This document shows, one piece after another, positions 1 through 8,632 of a stretch of DNA of 64,000 bases; position 1 is the first letter of the stretch; every line of letters starts with the position of its first letter. Both the position numbers and the translations under genes were made by a program. The stretch is from Pseudomonas oryzihabitans. Lineage in GTDB: Bacteria > Pseudomonadota > Gammaproteobacteria > Pseudomonadales > Pseudomonadaceae. The notes beneath the pieces were generated by a model. That model ran no database searches. It saw nothing but the letters and a program-made list of their open reading frames with translations, and was not told the DNA's origin. The stretch is taken from positions 124,001-188,000 of the forward strand of contig NZ_VDND01000007.1 of assembly GCF_007665395.1 (NCBI RefSeq), given 5' to 3'.

Positions 1-974
1 ACCACGTCTTCCTGGTCAAGCTGGCCTCCACCGCGGTCAGCGCCAAGCTGATGGGCGCCAACCGCGAGCAACTGCTGGCGGCGCTCTCCCACGCCTTCGT
101 CGATGGCCAGGCGCTGCGCACCTATCGCCATGCACCCAATGCCGGCAGCCGCAAGTCCTGGGCCGCCGGTGACGCCTCCAGCCGCGGCGTGCGCCTGGCC
201 GACATCGCCCTGCGCGGCGAGATGGGCATCCCGGGCGTACTCAGCGCGCCCCAGTGGGGCTTCTACGACGTGCTGTTCAGCCACACCAACAAGGACCTGG
301 CCACCAAGCCGGCCGACCAGCGCCAGTTCCGCTTCCCCCAGGGCTTCGGCAGCTACGTGATGGAAAACGTGCTGTTCAAGATCAGCTTCCCGGCGGAATT
401 CCATGCCCAGACCGCCGCCGAGGCCGCGGTGATCCTGCATCCCCAGGTGCGGGACCGGGTGGATCAGATCGAGAAGATCGTGGTGACCACCCACGAATCG
501 GCCATCCGCATCATCTCCAAGCAGGGCCCCATGGCCAATGCCGCCGACCGCGACCACTGCCTCCAGTACATGATCGCCGTGCCGCTGCTGTTCGGCGACC
601 TGGTCGCCGAGCACTACGAAGACGCCTTCCACCAGGCCCATCCACGCATCGACCAGCTGCGCGAGAAGATGGAGATCGTCGAGGACGAGCGCTACAGCCG
701 CGAGTACCTGGAAGCCGACAAGAGATCCATCGCCAACGCCCTGCAGGTGTTCTTCACCGACGGCAGCAGCACCGAGAAGATCGCCGTGGAATACCCCATC
801 GGCCATCGCCGACGCCGCGAAGAGGGCATCCCGCTCTTGGAGCGCAAATTCCAGAGCAACCTGGCCACGCGCTTCCCGGCCGGTCGCTGCGCCCAGATCT
901 TCGACCTCTGCAAGGACCAGGCAGGGCTGGAAGCCACGCCGGTGCATCGCTTCGTCGATCTGTTCGTGCTGTAA
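1..974 (+). CDS. prpD: 2-methylcitrate dehydratase PrpD, C-terminal part (5' end outside window)
   Basis: This is the C-terminal ~324 residues of a MmgE/PrpD-family enzyme, which dehydrates 2-methylcitrate in the methylcitrate cycle of propionate breakdown in the cytosol. The reading frame is open from base 3, before the first internal ATG at 51, so the gene starts outside the window. Recognisable PrpD stretches include [20 protein letters not shown] and, near the end, a [22 protein letters not shown] segment with the family's C-terminal helices. It is followed by a strong terminator at 1045-1083, so it is probably the last gene of a prp operon. The prpD assignment within MmgE/PrpD is by similarity recalled from memory. 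Confidence 0.9.
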   Translation, partial: HVFLVKLASTAVSAKLMGANREQLLAALSHAFVDGQALRTYRHAPNAGSRKSWAAGDASSRGVRLADIALRGEMGIPGVLSAPQWGFYDVLFSHTNKDLATKPADQRQFRFPQGFGSYVMENVLFKISFPAEFHAQTAAEAAVILHPQVRDRVDQIEKIVVTTHESAIRIISKQGPMANAADRDHCLQYMIAVPLLFGDLVAEHYEDAFHQAHPRIDQLREKMEIVEDERYSREYLEADKRSIANALQVFFTDGSSTEKIAVEYPIGHRRRREEGIPLLERKFQSNLATRFPAGRCAQIFDLCKDQAGLEATPVHRFVDLFVL

Positions 975-1044
975 ACGGAAGAGGCGACTCGCGCGAGCCG
1001 GGAGGGCCATCCCGGATCAGGGGAGTCGCCTCAGAGGTGGGGCA

Positions 1045-1083
1045 GGGCGCGACCGGTGTTCAACCATCCGACGCGCCCTTTTT
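1045..1083 (+). terminator. Rho-independent terminator after prpD
   Basis: A GGGCGCG (1045-1051) and CGCGCCC (1072-1078) stem is followed directly by TTTTT. A second, longer palindrome lies just upstream (GAGGCGACTC at 981-990 pairing with GAGTCGCCTC at 1023-1032, enclosing a smaller hairpin). The T run lies on the + strand, which fits termination of prpD. Confidence 0.8.
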
Positions 1084-1087
1084 CATC

Positions 1088-1417
1088 TCAGTAGTAGCGA
1101 TCCACATAGGCCGGCTGCTGCTGCCGACCGGCCAGGCGCCAGTGTTCCTGCAGGGCGGCGTGGACGCTCCTGATGAAGTTGTCGTCCGCTGCCGCCGACT
1201 TGCCGACGTAGCCGCCGCCCTTGTTGTAGGTCTTGAAGCGGATGCGCAGGCTGGGATGGCGCTCCTCGAACTGCTCGGGCGTCTCGCCGCCGGGCAGGCG
1301 GTCGACATGCACCGCGCCGCTCTCGCAGACCCAGAGGATGTGATTGTGGTTCTTGTCCTTGAGCCGGCCGAACAGCTGCTTGAGATCGTCCAGGCTGGGG
1401 TTGTCGTTCAGGTTCAT
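1088..1417 (-). CDS. conserved small protein downstream of aceA
   Basis: A 109-residue soluble protein with no signal peptide and no domain I recognise. It is acidic at the start (MNLNDNPSLDDLKQLFGRLK) and has a central ILWVCESGAVHVDRLP strand region. It ends in aromatic residues (VDRYY). It follows aceA by about 25 bp on the same strand, so it is probably cotranscribed. From memory, Pseudomonas genomes carry an uncharacterised gene next to aceA. A start five codons earlier (1432) is possible. I do not propose a function. Confidence 0.75.
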   Translation of the reverse strand: MNLNDNPSLDDLKQLFGRLKDKNHNHILWVCESGAVHVDRLPGGETPEQFEERHPSLRIRFKTYNKGGGYVGKSAAADDNFIRSVHAALQEHWRLAGRQQQPAYVDRYY

Positions 1418-1442
1418 GAGTGTGTCCTCCACAGGGCCGTGA

Positions 1443-3038
1443 TCAATGGAACTGGTTCATGGTGTTGTCCTTGCCCGCGGCCTTGAGCGCGGCCTCGCCG
1501 GCGAAGTATTCCTTGTGGTCGTCGCCCATGTCCGAGCCGGCCATGTTCTGGTGCTTGACGCAGGCGATGCCCTGGCGGATCTCCTGGCGCTGCACGCCCT
1601 TGACGTAGGCCAGCATGCCTTCCTCGGCGAAGTAGCCCTTGGCCAGGTTGTCGGTGGACAGCGCCGCGGTGTGGTAGGTGGGCAGGGTAATCAGGTGGTG
1701 GAAGATGCCCGCTTCTCGCGCCGCATCGCGCTGGAAGCTCTGGATCCGCGCATCGGCCAGGCGCCCCAGTTCGGTGTCGTCGTAGTCCACGCTCATCAGC
1801 TTGGCGCGGTCGTAGGCGGAGACGTCCTTGCCCTCGGCCTGCAGGGCGTCGAACACCTGCTGGCGGAAGCTCAGGGTCCAGTTGAAGGAGGGGCTGTTGT
1901 TGTAGACCAGCTTGGCGTTGGGCACGACTTCGCGGATGCGGTCGACCATGGCCTTGATCTGGCCGACGTGGGGCTTCTCGGTCTCGATCCACAGCAGGTC
2001 GGCGCCGTTCTGCAGCGAGGTGATGCAGTCCAGCACCACCCGGTCCACGCCGCTGCCGGCACGGAACTGGAACAGGCCACTGGCCAGGCGCTTGGGTTTG
2101 AGCAACTTGCCGCCGCGGCTGATCAGGACATCACCGTTGCCCAGCTGGCTGGCGTCCACCTCGTCGCAGTCGAGGAAGCCGTTGTACTGGTCGCCCAGGT
2201 CGCCCGGCTGCTTGCTCACGGCGATCTGCTTGGTCAGGCCGGCGCCCAGGGAGTCGGTGCGGGCGACGATGACGCCCTTGTCCACGCCCAGTTCGAGGAA
2301 GGCGTAGCGCACGGCATTGATCTTGGCCAGGAAGTCCTCGTGGGGCACCGTGACCTTGCCGTCCTGATGGCCGCACTGCTTCTCGTCGGAGACCTGGTTT
2401 TCCAGCTGGATGCAGCAGGCCCCGGCTTCGATCATCTTCTTGGCCAAGAGGTAGGTGGCCTCGGCGTTGCCGAACCCGGCGTCGATGTCGGCGATGATCG
2501 GTACCACATGGGTCTCATAATTGTCGATCCTGGCCTGGAGGGCGGCGGCCTTGGCGTTCTCGTCGGCGGCGCGGGCGGCGTCCAGCTCGCGGAACAGCAT
2601 GGCCAGTTCGCGGGCATCGGCCTGGCGCAGGAAGGTGTAGAGCTCCTCGATCAGCGCCGGCACGCTGGTCTTCTCGTGCATGGATTGATCCGGCAGCGGG
2701 CCGAATTCCGAGCGCAGCGCGGCGATCATCCAGCCGGACAGGTAGAGGTAGCGGCCCTGGGTGCTGCCCAGGTGCTTCTTGATGGCGATCAGCTTCTGCT
2801 GGCCGATGAAGCCGTGCCAGCAGCCCAGCGACTGGGTGTAGGCGCTGCTGTCGGCGTCGTAGTCGGCCATGTCCCGGCGCATGATGGCCGCGCAGTGGCG
2901 GGCGATGTCGAGACCGGTCTTGAAGCGATTCTGCAAGCGCATCCGTGCGGCGTACTCCGGATTGATGGCGCTCCAGTGATTGCCGGCGGTGGTCTTGAGG
3001 GCGGCGATGGCCTGAACGTCGTTCTGGTAAGCGGACAT
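1443..3038 (-). CDS. aceA: isocitrate lyase AceA (531-residue type)
   Basis: Cytosolic isocitrate lyase cleaves isocitrate to glyoxylate and succinate, the first step of the glyoxylate shunt needed for growth on acetate and fatty acids. The 531-residue length matches the Pseudomonas-type enzyme. The catalytic loop EKQCGH is at residues 219-224, with Cys222 as the active-site cysteine; other isocitrate lyases have KKCGH there. The Mg-binding region ADIDAGFGNAEATY precedes it at about 183-196. The ATG at 3038 has an AAGGA ribosome site just upstream. A small conserved gene follows it. Two inverted repeats (3244-3275 and 3381-3412) lie upstream and are likely regulatory. Confidence 0.97.
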   Translation of the reverse strand: MSAYQNDVQAIAALKTTAGNHWSAINPEYAARMRLQNRFKTGLDIARHCAAIMRRDMADYDADSSAYTQSLGCWHGFIGQQKLIAIKKHLGSTQGRYLYLSGWMIAALRSEFGPLPDQSMHEKTSVPALIEELYTFLRQADARELAMLFRELDAARAADENAKAAALQARIDNYETHVVPIIADIDAGFGNAEATYLLAKKMIEAGACCIQLENQVSDEKQCGHQDGKVTVPHEDFLAKINAVRYAFLELGVDKGVIVARTDSLGAGLTKQIAVSKQPGDLGDQYNGFLDCDEVDASQLGNGDVLISRGGKLLKPKRLASGLFQFRAGSGVDRVVLDCITSLQNGADLLWIETEKPHVGQIKAMVDRIREVVPNAKLVYNNSPSFNWTLSFRQQVFDALQAEGKDVSAYDRAKLMSVDYDDTELGRLADARIQSFQRDAAREAGIFHHLITLPTYHTAALSTDNLAKGYFAEEGMLAYVKGVQRQEIRQGIACVKHQNMAGSDMGDDHKEYFAGEAALKAAGKDNTMNQFH

Positions 3039-3243
3039 GAGTCGATCCTTCTCGATGAGGTGGGCTTGGGTACCAGTCTTTTCCCAACGTCCGGCAGCGG
3101 GATGGCGGTTGCCACCTGGCTGCCGGTCGCGAAGGCGAGCGGTGGGCCCAGCTGTCGAGTCATGTCGCCGTGCGTGCCTGCATGGATCCGGACGTCACCT
3201 CTGGCGACGCTGCCTCGAGCAGCGTGGCGTTCCAGTCGTCTTC

Positions 3244-3275
3244 TTTTGTAGTGCCTCTTGAGCATCACTACGCAA
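3244..3275. promoter_or_regulatory. inverted repeat upstream of aceA, copy 1
   Basis: The left arm TTTTGTAGTG (3244-3253) and right arm CACTACGCAA (3266-3275) are separated by 12 bp. The inner arms TTGTAGTG and CACTACGC match over the core GTAGTG/CACTAC. It sits about 206 bp upstream of the aceA start codon and has the same architecture as the copy at 3381-3412. It is probably a dimeric regulator site for aceA. Confidence 0.6.
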
Positions 3276-3380
3276 GACGGCCCGAGGGTCACCCGGAGCC
3301 CAGGCGCGACCCGCATGGATAGGGGGTTCGCGTCCGGTGCAACTAGAGATTTGCAGGAGATCAGGGCGTCGTCAACCAAG

Positions 3381-3412
3381 TTTTGTAGTGCTTTCGTATA
3401 GTCACTACAAAA
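3381..3412. promoter_or_regulatory. perfect inverted repeat upstream of aceA, copy 2
   Basis: TTTTGTAGTG (3381-3390) and CACTACAAAA (3403-3412) are perfect inverted 10-bp arms around a 12-bp spacer. The arm sequence and spacing equal those of the copy at 3244-3275, whose centre is 137 bp away. The RpiR-type regulator RccR is known to control glyoxylate-shunt genes in Pseudomonas, and I recall TGTAGT/ACTACA arms for it. That assignment is an inference from memory. Confidence 0.7.
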
Positions 3413-3508
3413 GTCGTAGACGCGGCGGGGAGCGGGTTTGGGGCGTCTATTGCTGACTCATGGGTCGCCGATGAGGGCAAAACCGGGCCGCAAGCCACGG
3501 CGCTGGCC

Positions 3509-3627
3509 GTGACCCTGTGGTCACTCGGAAGGTGGGCCGACGTTTACCGGTATCTGCCCCTGATGAGGGACAGATACCCGAGCGGCGGGCGGGACTTGCC
3601 GGTCAGTGCCGACGAACGGTAAGTCCC
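3509..3627. other. cluster of three hairpins in the intergenic region upstream of aceA
   Basis: The 690-bp gap between aceA and the next gene (3039-3728) has no convincing protein-coding frame. Beyond the two inverted repeats, three stem-loops follow closely. The first is GTGACC/GGTCAC at 3509-3524. The second is a 30-bp near-perfect palindrome at 3549-3578 (GGTATCTG, CCCT, loop GATG, AGGG, CAGATACC). The third is GGGACTTGCC/GGTAAGTCCC at 3591-3627. None has a clean T run. This could be a structured transcript or simply repeat DNA. Confidence 0.45.
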
Positions 3628-3728
3628 TGCAGCTCAGGAAGCCGTGGTGGCGGTGAGACTGGTGAGGGTATCGGCGCTGTCTGGGTGCGCGACACGGTCA
3701 GGGCGCCACCGCCAATCGCCGCGGCCGG

Positions 3729-4145
3729 CTAGTCCTGGTCGGCGAGCGCTTCGGCGCCGGTCCGCTGGCGCAGGGAATGGGCGAAGCAGTACCAGGCGGG
3801 CTTTTCCTCGATGAAGATCTCGTCATCCAGGATCCAGTCCGACGAGGTGTCCAGTAGGCCGACCGGAATGGCGTAGTGCGGCCGGGCCGTGAGGCGGTAG
3901 AAGAGGTGGGTGCCGCAGCGGGTGCAGAAGCCGCGCTCCGCCCAGCTGGACGAACGGTGGATGCCGAGGGCCTCGCTACCCCGAATGGTCGGCGGCAGGG
4001 CGCATTCCACCGCCAGCAGCGGACCTCCGCCCCAGCGCCGGCAGGTGCGGCAATGACAGGCCGAGACCTGGGTGGTGGTGAGCGGGCAGTCGAGCTGGAC
4101 GGCGCCACAAAGGCACTGGCCATGATGGAAGCGGGGACTGGACAA
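3729..4145 (-). CDS. GFA/CENP-V domain zinc protein
   Basis: A 138-residue cytosolic protein of the GFA family (glutathione-dependent formaldehyde-activating enzyme-like, Mss4 fold). The zinc ligands are visible as CLC at residues 11-13, CHCRTC at 30-35 and CTRCG at 74-78, in the family's normal order and spacing. Most members have no known substrate, and the formaldehyde activity shown for the founding member should not be assumed here. It stands alone, convergent with nothing nearby. Confidence 0.88.
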   Translation of the reverse strand: MSSPRFHHGQCLCGAVQLDCPLTTTQVSACHCRTCRRWGGGPLLAVECALPPTIRGSEALGIHRSSSWAERGFCTRCGTHLFYRLTARPHYAIPVGLLDTSSDWILDDEIFIEEKPAWYCFAHSLRQRTGAEALADQD

Positions 4146-4242
4146 GGGACTGGCCTCGCGAGACGGGGTCTCTGCAGGATAGTCGGTCGTGCGGAAGGGG
4201 GGAGGGGTGACGCTCCCGCGGCAGGCGAAAGCGTCGGCGAGA

Positions 4243-4524
4243 TCAATCCTCGCGGCTGGTGACTTCCACCAGGTGGTAGCCGAACTGGGTCTTCACCGGA
4301 CCCTGGACCTGGTGCAGCGGGGCGCTGAACACCACGGTGTCGAATTCCTTGACCATCTGGCCCGGGCGGAAGGTACCCAGGTCACCGCCCTGGCGGCTGG
4401 ACGGGCAGCTGGAGTTGTCCTTGGCCACCTGGGCGAAGTCGGCACCCCCTTCGATGGCGGCTTTGAGTTCGTTGCACTTGGCTTCGCTGGAAACCAGGAT
4501 GTGGCGGGCAGAGGCTTTGGCCAT
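4243..4524 (-). CDS. ppiC: parvulin-type peptidyl-prolyl isomerase (PpiC-like)
   Basis: A 93-residue stand-alone parvulin domain without a signal peptide, so a cytosolic cis-trans prolyl isomerase like E. coli PpiC. The signature ARHILV is at residues 5-10. The GGDLGTF motif is in the middle, and FGYHLVEVTSRED closes the domain. The ATG at 4524 is preceded by AGGAG at the right distance, which makes the longer in-frame extension to 4581 unlikely. Length matches the family (about 93). Confidence 0.93.
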   Translation of the reverse strand: MAKASARHILVSSEAKCNELKAAIEGGADFAQVAKDNSSCPSSRQGGDLGTFRPGQMVKEFDTVVFSAPLHQVQGPVKTQFGYHLVEVTSRED

Positions 4525-4677
4525 GGGAGAGACTCCTGTTGATTGAGCCGGCGAGCCTACCCCAATCACCCTTGCAAGCAAACTGCCATCCGTTCCTCGG
4601 TTGGCGAGCCGCCTGGCTTGCGCCCTGGATGCAGGCCGGGTACATAGCGCTTCCCTCTTTTCCGGATCCGCTCACGC

Positions 4678-5526
4678 ATGTCCCCTTTGCCTGCCTTGTC
4701 CCTGCTGCTGACCACGACCCTGCTGACCCAGGCCGCCCTGACGGCGACGCCCGAAGAGGCGCGGCTGGTCAGCCTGATCAATGCCTATCGCGCGGCGCCC
4801 CAGGGCTGTGCCGGGATGCGCGCCGCCGCGCCGCTCGCCGCGGACAGTCGCCTGGCGGCGGTGCGCCTGACCGGTCGCGAGCGCCTGCAGGGCGACCTGC
4901 GCGCCGCCGGCTACCAGGCCGCGGCGGTGCAGGTGATCATGCTGGCCGGTGCCCCTACCGCCCAGGCGGCCATGGCCGGACTGCGCCAGCAGTATTGCCG
5001 GCCGCTGGCGAGTAGCGACTATGCCCAGATCGGTGTCAGCCAGCAGGGACCCCGCTGGCAGCTTGTGCTGGCCCGTCCGGTGGTGAGCGCCGGCCTGGGC
5101 GATTGGCAGACCGCTGGCAAGGCGGTCCTGGCCGAGGTCAACCGGGCCCGGGCCCAGGCCCGTACCTGCGGTACCCGGCGCTTCGCCGCCACCACGCCAC
5201 TGCGCTGGAATCCGGCGCTGGCCAATGCCGCCCTGGCGCACAGCCAGGACATGGCCGGGCGCGACTACTTTTCCCATACCGCGCCGGACGGCGGCAGCGT
5301 CGCCGAGCGGGTGGCCAGGCAGGGCTATGGCTGGACGCGCATCGGCGAGAACATCGCCGCGGGCGCCGGCTCGGTCGCCCAGGCCATGCAGGGTTGGCTG
5401 GCCAGCCCCGGGCATTGCGCCAACCTCATGAGTCCCGACTTCACCGAGATGGGCGCGGCCTATGCGCTGAATCCGCGCAGCACCCACAGCCTCTACTGGA
5501 CCCAGGTGTTCGGCCGGCCGCGCTAG
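4678..5526 (+). CDS. secreted CAP/SCP-domain protein
   Basis: A 282-residue protein with an N-terminal signal peptide (about residues 1-20, ending in TQAAL) and two CAP-like segments. The first, about 25-150, is weak. The second, about 155-280, carries the CAP hallmarks LAHSQDMAGRDYFSHTAPDG, GWTRIGENIAAG and LASPGHCANLMSPDFTEMG, with the conserved His and Glu residues. Bacterial CAP proteins are extracytoplasmic, and their biochemical role is mostly unknown. The tandem arrangement with a degenerate first copy is worth noting. The ribosome site before the ATG is weak. Confidence 0.88.
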   Translation: MSPLPALSLLLTTTLLTQAALTATPEEARLVSLINAYRAAPQGCAGMRAAAPLAADSRLAAVRLTGRERLQGDLRAAGYQAAAVQVIMLAGAPTAQAAMAGLRQQYCRPLASSDYAQIGVSQQGPRWQLVLARPVVSAGLGDWQTAGKAVLAEVNRARAQARTCGTRRFAATTPLRWNPALANAALAHSQDMAGRDYFSHTAPDGGSVAERVARQGYGWTRIGENIAAGAGSVAQAMQGWLASPGHCANLMSPDFTEMGAAYALNPRSTHSLYWTQVFGRPR

Positions 5527-5575
5527 GGGGTGGCCGAAGCCTGCCCGCCCTGCGCCCGGCGAAGCCGCGGGCGGA

Positions 5576-5959
5576 TCAGGTCGGGTACTCCGAGATCTCG
5601 ATCAGGTTGAGATCGGGATCCCGCACATAGACCGAACGGATCGGCCCGGTCGCACCGGTGCGGTCCACCGGGCCTTCCACGATCGGCCAGCCTTCCCGCT
5701 GCAGATGGGCGATCACCGCGTCGAGCGGCTGGCGGGCGATGAAGCAGAGGTCGAGCGCGCCCGGCACCGGCAGGTGCGCCTTGGGCTCGAATTCCCGACC
5801 GCGCTCGTGCAGGTTGATCTTCTGGTTGCCGTAGCTCAGCGCCTTGCGCCCGGCGCCGAACACCTCCAGGCGCATGCCCAGCACCCGGGTATAGAAATCC
5901 TCGCAGGCGGCGAGGTCGACGGTGGTCAGCACCAGGTGATCCAGATGGTCGATGAGCAT
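5576..5959 (-). CDS. VOC (glyoxalase/dioxygenase-fold) family protein
   Basis: A 127-residue vicinal-oxygen-chelate protein. It opens with the metal-ligand strand IDHLDHLVLTT and has the paired beta-alpha-beta-beta-beta modules. The second module carries the DPDLNLIEISEYPT end with the conserved Glu metal ligand. Family members include glyoxalase I, fosfomycin-resistance enzymes and dioxygenases, and the sequence does not decide among them. The ATG has CGGAGA upstream. The gene is convergent with the CAP-protein gene. Confidence 0.9.
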   Translation of the reverse strand: MLIDHLDHLVLTTVDLAACEDFYTRVLGMRLEVFGAGRKALSYGNQKINLHERGREFEPKAHLPVPGALDLCFIARQPLDAVIAHLQREGWPIVEGPVDRTGATGPIRSVYVRDPDLNLIEISEYPT

Positions 5960-6017
5960 GACGATCTCCGGGACGGGGCGGGACCCTCACTGTGCCAGTC
6001 GCCCGCGCCCGCGGCCA

Positions 6018-6353
6018 TCACTTGCCGTGGGCCTTGATCCAGCGCTTGAGCTGGTCGATCTCCTTTTGCTGGGCCTGGATGATGGTCTCGGCCAGCTGGC
6101 GCAGCTCCGGGTCCTTGCCGTGCTGGAGCTCGTAGCGAGCCATGTCGAGGGCGCCCTCGTGGTGGGCCAGCATGCCCTTGGCGAAGCCCAGATCCGGGTC
6201 CTTGGCCTTAAGCCCCTCTTCCATGCCCTGGTGCATGGCGTCCATGCTCTTCTGCATGTCCTGGTGGGCCTGGTGGGTATCCTCGGCGGCGGTCGCGACA
6301 CCGCTCGCCAGCAGGGTGAGGGCGAGCAGGGTGGTGGGGAGGACGATACGCAT
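6018..6353 (-). CDS. DUF305 family periplasmic protein
   Basis: A 111-residue protein with a signal peptide (MRIVLPTTLLALTLLASGVA) and a DUF305 domain. The domain is a four-helix, ferritin-like fold that includes the typical AKGMLAHHEGALDMARYEL motif with a His pair. Such proteins are often found with copper or other metal-handling genes. The copper operon in this window is 47 kb away, so no link is implied. The ATG at 6353 follows AGGAG and starts exactly at the signal peptide, so the longer frame to 6416 is not used. Confidence 0.88.
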   Translation of the reverse strand: MRIVLPTTLLALTLLASGVATAAEDTHQAHQDMQKSMDAMHQGMEEGLKAKDPDLGFAKGMLAHHEGALDMARYELQHGKDPELRQLAETIIQAQQKEIDQLKRWIKAHGK

Positions 6354-6773
6354 GGGGAGGCTCCTGGAATTAGCTGACGATAGCGAGGCTAGAGCTTGCC
6401 CCTGGGGCAAGGTCAACCGCTACGCTGGTTCCTGTCCGAGGCTGTGACGGGTAAAAGGTTTCGCGATGTTTTGTCGCAGCTGGAAGGGCCTGGCATGGCC
6501 TTTGGTTGACCGAAAAAGCGTGGCTGGTCAGTCGCTTGGCCGACGATTGTGAAATCCTGATCGACTAAGGGGCACCGCGCGGCGGTTGTAGTGGTCCGAA
6601 TCGTCAGCGTAGAATTTTTACTACATCCAAAACCAATCCCGACCTACGGCAGCCTTCTCGCTCGCGATCTTCCCGTCGCAGGCGGGCCAAGTCTTTGCTC
6701 GTGGGTTTTCGTCGTCGACTTCGTCCTGCGAAGTCGCTGCCTATCCATCCCGCTCTGGAGTAGAAGACCTTCC
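6354..6773. other. intergenic region between DUF305 gene and sotB
   Basis: This is 420 bp without a supported gene. It holds the divergent promoters of the DUF305 gene and sotB. A TTGTAGTG half-site is at 6586-6593, and a 16-bp imperfect palindrome GTAGAATTTTTACTAC is at 6609-6624. The half-site matches the arms of the inverted repeats upstream of aceA, but the spacing differs, so a shared regulator is only a possibility. Confidence 0.4.
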
Positions 6774-7964
6774 ATGGATGCTACCGCCGAAGCCCGGACA
6801 CCCAGTTGGTCCGGCGTCATCGCCCTGGCCCTGGCCGCCTTCATCTTCAACACCACGGAATTCGTGCCGGTGGCGCTGCTCAGCGACATCGGCCGCAGCT
6901 TCGACCTGCGTCCGTCGCAGGTCGGGCTGATGCTGACCATCTATGCCTGGGTGGTCGCCCTGATGTCCCTGCCGATGATGCTCGTCACCCGCGCCATCGA
7001 GCGGCGTCGCCTGCTGGTGTTCGTCTTCGTGGTGTTCATCGCCTGCCATGGGTTGTCCGGGGTGGCCTGGAGCTTCGAGGTGCTGGTGGCCAGTCGGGTC
7101 GGTATCGCCTTCGCCCATGCGGTGTTCTGGTCGATCACCGCGTCGCTGGCCGTGCGCATCGCCCCGCCCGGCAAGCAGACCCAGGCCCTTGGCCTGCTGG
7201 CCACCGGCACCTGCCTGGCCATGGTGCTGGGCATCCCGCTGGGCCGGGTGCTCGGTGAGCTGCTCGGCTGGCGCTATACCTTCCTCGCCATTGCCGCCGT
7301 TGCCGTGGGCACGGTGCTCTGGCTGGCGCGCAACCTGCCGCTGCTGCCCAGCGAGAACTCCGGCTCCCTGGCCAGCCTGCCGGTGCTGTTCAAGCGCCCG
7401 GCGCTGCTGTGCATCTACCTGCTCACGGTGCTGGTGGTGACCGCCCACTTCACCGGCTACAGCTATATCGAGCCCTTCGCCGTGGAGGTGGCGGGCATGG
7501 CCGGTATGCAGATCACCGCCTTGCTGCTGCTGTTCGGTGGCTCCGGGGTGATCGGCTCGCTACTGTTCAGTCGCTACAGCCTGAGATTCCCCAACGGCTT
7601 CCTGATCATCGCCATCGGCGGCATCGCCCTGTCGCTGCTCCTGCTGCTGCCCTTCGCCTGGAAGGGCTACCTGCTGGAAGGGCTGAGCGTGGTCTGGGGC
7701 ATCGCCATCATGAGCTTCGGCCTGGCGCTGCAATCCAAGGTGCTGGCGCTGGCCAAGGACGCCACCGATGTGGCCATGGCGCTGTTCTCGGGCATCTACA
7801 ACGTCGGCATCGGCGGCGGCGCCCTGCTGGGCAGCGTGGTGGGCACCCAGGTCGGCATGCCCTACATTGGCCTGGTGGGTGGGGGGCTGGCGGTGGCCGG
7901 CCTGCTGTTCGCGGTGTTCATGACCCGGCGCTACGCCGAGCAACTCAACGCCAATCCGCTGTGA
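6774..7964 (+). CDS. sotB: sugar efflux MFS transporter SotB
   Basis: A 396-residue, 12-helix major facilitator of the SotB group, which exports arabinose and other sugars (including IPTG) from the cytosol. It matches E. coli SotB closely along its length: [16 protein letters not shown] near residue 23, the A-motif region after [33 protein letters not shown] in the central loop, and [20 protein letters not shown] in helix 10-11. The start at ATG 6774 gives the family length; an upstream ATG would add 61 atypical residues. A hairpin at 7968-8002 follows the stop. Confidence 0.93.
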   Translation: MDATAEARTPSWSGVIALALAAFIFNTTEFVPVALLSDIGRSFDLRPSQVGLMLTIYAWVVALMSLPMMLVTRAIERRRLLVFVFVVFIACHGLSGVAWSFEVLVASRVGIAFAHAVFWSITASLAVRIAPPGKQTQALGLLATGTCLAMVLGIPLGRVLGELLGWRYTFLAIAAVAVGTVLWLARNLPLLPSENSGSLASLPVLFKRPALLCIYLLTVLVVTAHFTGYSYIEPFAVEVAGMAGMQITALLLLFGGSGVIGSLLFSRYSLRFPNGFLIIAIGGIALSLLLLLPFAWKGYLLEGLSVVWGIAIMSFGLALQSKVLALAKDATDVAMALFSGIYNVGIGGGALLGSVVGTQVGMPYIGLVGGGLAVAGLLFAVFMTRRYAEQLNANPL

Positions 7965-7967
7965 TCC

Positions 7968-8002
7968 CCCGGGGCGTCGCGGCCTGGTCGCGGCGCCCCG
8001 GG
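7968..8002 (+). terminator. GC-rich hairpin after sotB
   Basis: A perfect 9-bp stem, CCCGGGGCG (7968-7976) with CGCCCCGGG (7994-8002), starts 4 bp after the sotB stop. There is no T run, so it may only stabilise the 3' end or act with Rho. Confidence 0.4.
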
Positions 8003-8126
8003 CCGCGCGACCCAGGGGTCGCGAACTGTCTGCTCGGCCGCTCCCCGCTGCCGTGGAGCGGCCCGGGACGACGCGCTAAGCTGCGGGTCACCTGGCGCTT
8101 CGGCCAGGGCGTCGGATGCGCCCGTC

Positions 8127-8594
8127 ATGAATCGACTGCTGTTCAATCTCTTCGTCTGGGCCAAGGTGCCCATCGCCAAGATCGCCGGGCTGCGCCTGCG
8201 TCAGTTGGACGCCAGCGGCTGCCAGATGCAGGTCACCCATGGCTGGCTGAACCAGAATCCCTTCAAGAGCATGTTCTGGGCGGTGGAGGGCATGGCGGCG
8301 GAATTTTCCACCGGTATCCTCGCCGACCTGCACATCCGTCGCTCCGGCAGTCGCTTCGCCATGCTGGTGGTGGCGCTCAACGCGACCTTCACCAAGAAGG
8401 CGGTGGGCACCATCGTCTTTCGCTGCGACCAGGGCGCGGCCATCGCCGCGGCGCTGCGGCTGGCGCGGGAGACGGGCGTGCCCCAGGTGGTGCAACTGCG
8501 TAGTGTCGGCACCGACGAGAGCGGCGAGCAGGTGGCGGAATTCTGCTTCACCTGGAGCTTCAAGGCGCGGATGCCGCTAGGGACATCCCGGTAG
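8127..8594 (+). CDS. DUF4442 hot-dog-fold protein (thioesterase-like)
   Basis: A 155-residue cytosolic protein of the DUF4442 family, a hot-dog-fold group related to acyl-CoA thioesterases. Visible features are the VTHGWLNQNPFKSMFWAVEG segment, where thioesterases place their catalytic helix, and the strand-rich C-terminal half (AVGTIVFRCDQG; EQVAEFCFTWSFKARM). No substrate is indicated. Palindromic repeats begin right after the stop codon. Confidence 0.85.
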   Translation: MNRLLFNLFVWAKVPIAKIAGLRLRQLDASGCQMQVTHGWLNQNPFKSMFWAVEGMAAEFSTGILADLHIRRSGSRFAMLVVALNATFTKKAVGTIVFRCDQGAAIAAALRLARETGVPQVVQLRSVGTDESGEQVAEFCFTWSFKARMPLGTSR

Positions 8595-8632
8595 GAGCAA
8601 CTGGCTGATCGCGGCCAGGGCCGAGGTAAAGC

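Noticed and set aside
3558..3620. CTGATGAG near the 30-bp palindrome looked like part of a hammerhead ribozyme core.
   Set aside because: No GAAA or matching second core segment and no suitable cleavage-site stem were found.
3517..3732. A 71-codon + strand frame upstream of aceA.
   Set aside because: It spans two of the hairpins and has low-complexity Arg/Gly/Ala composition and no ribosome site.
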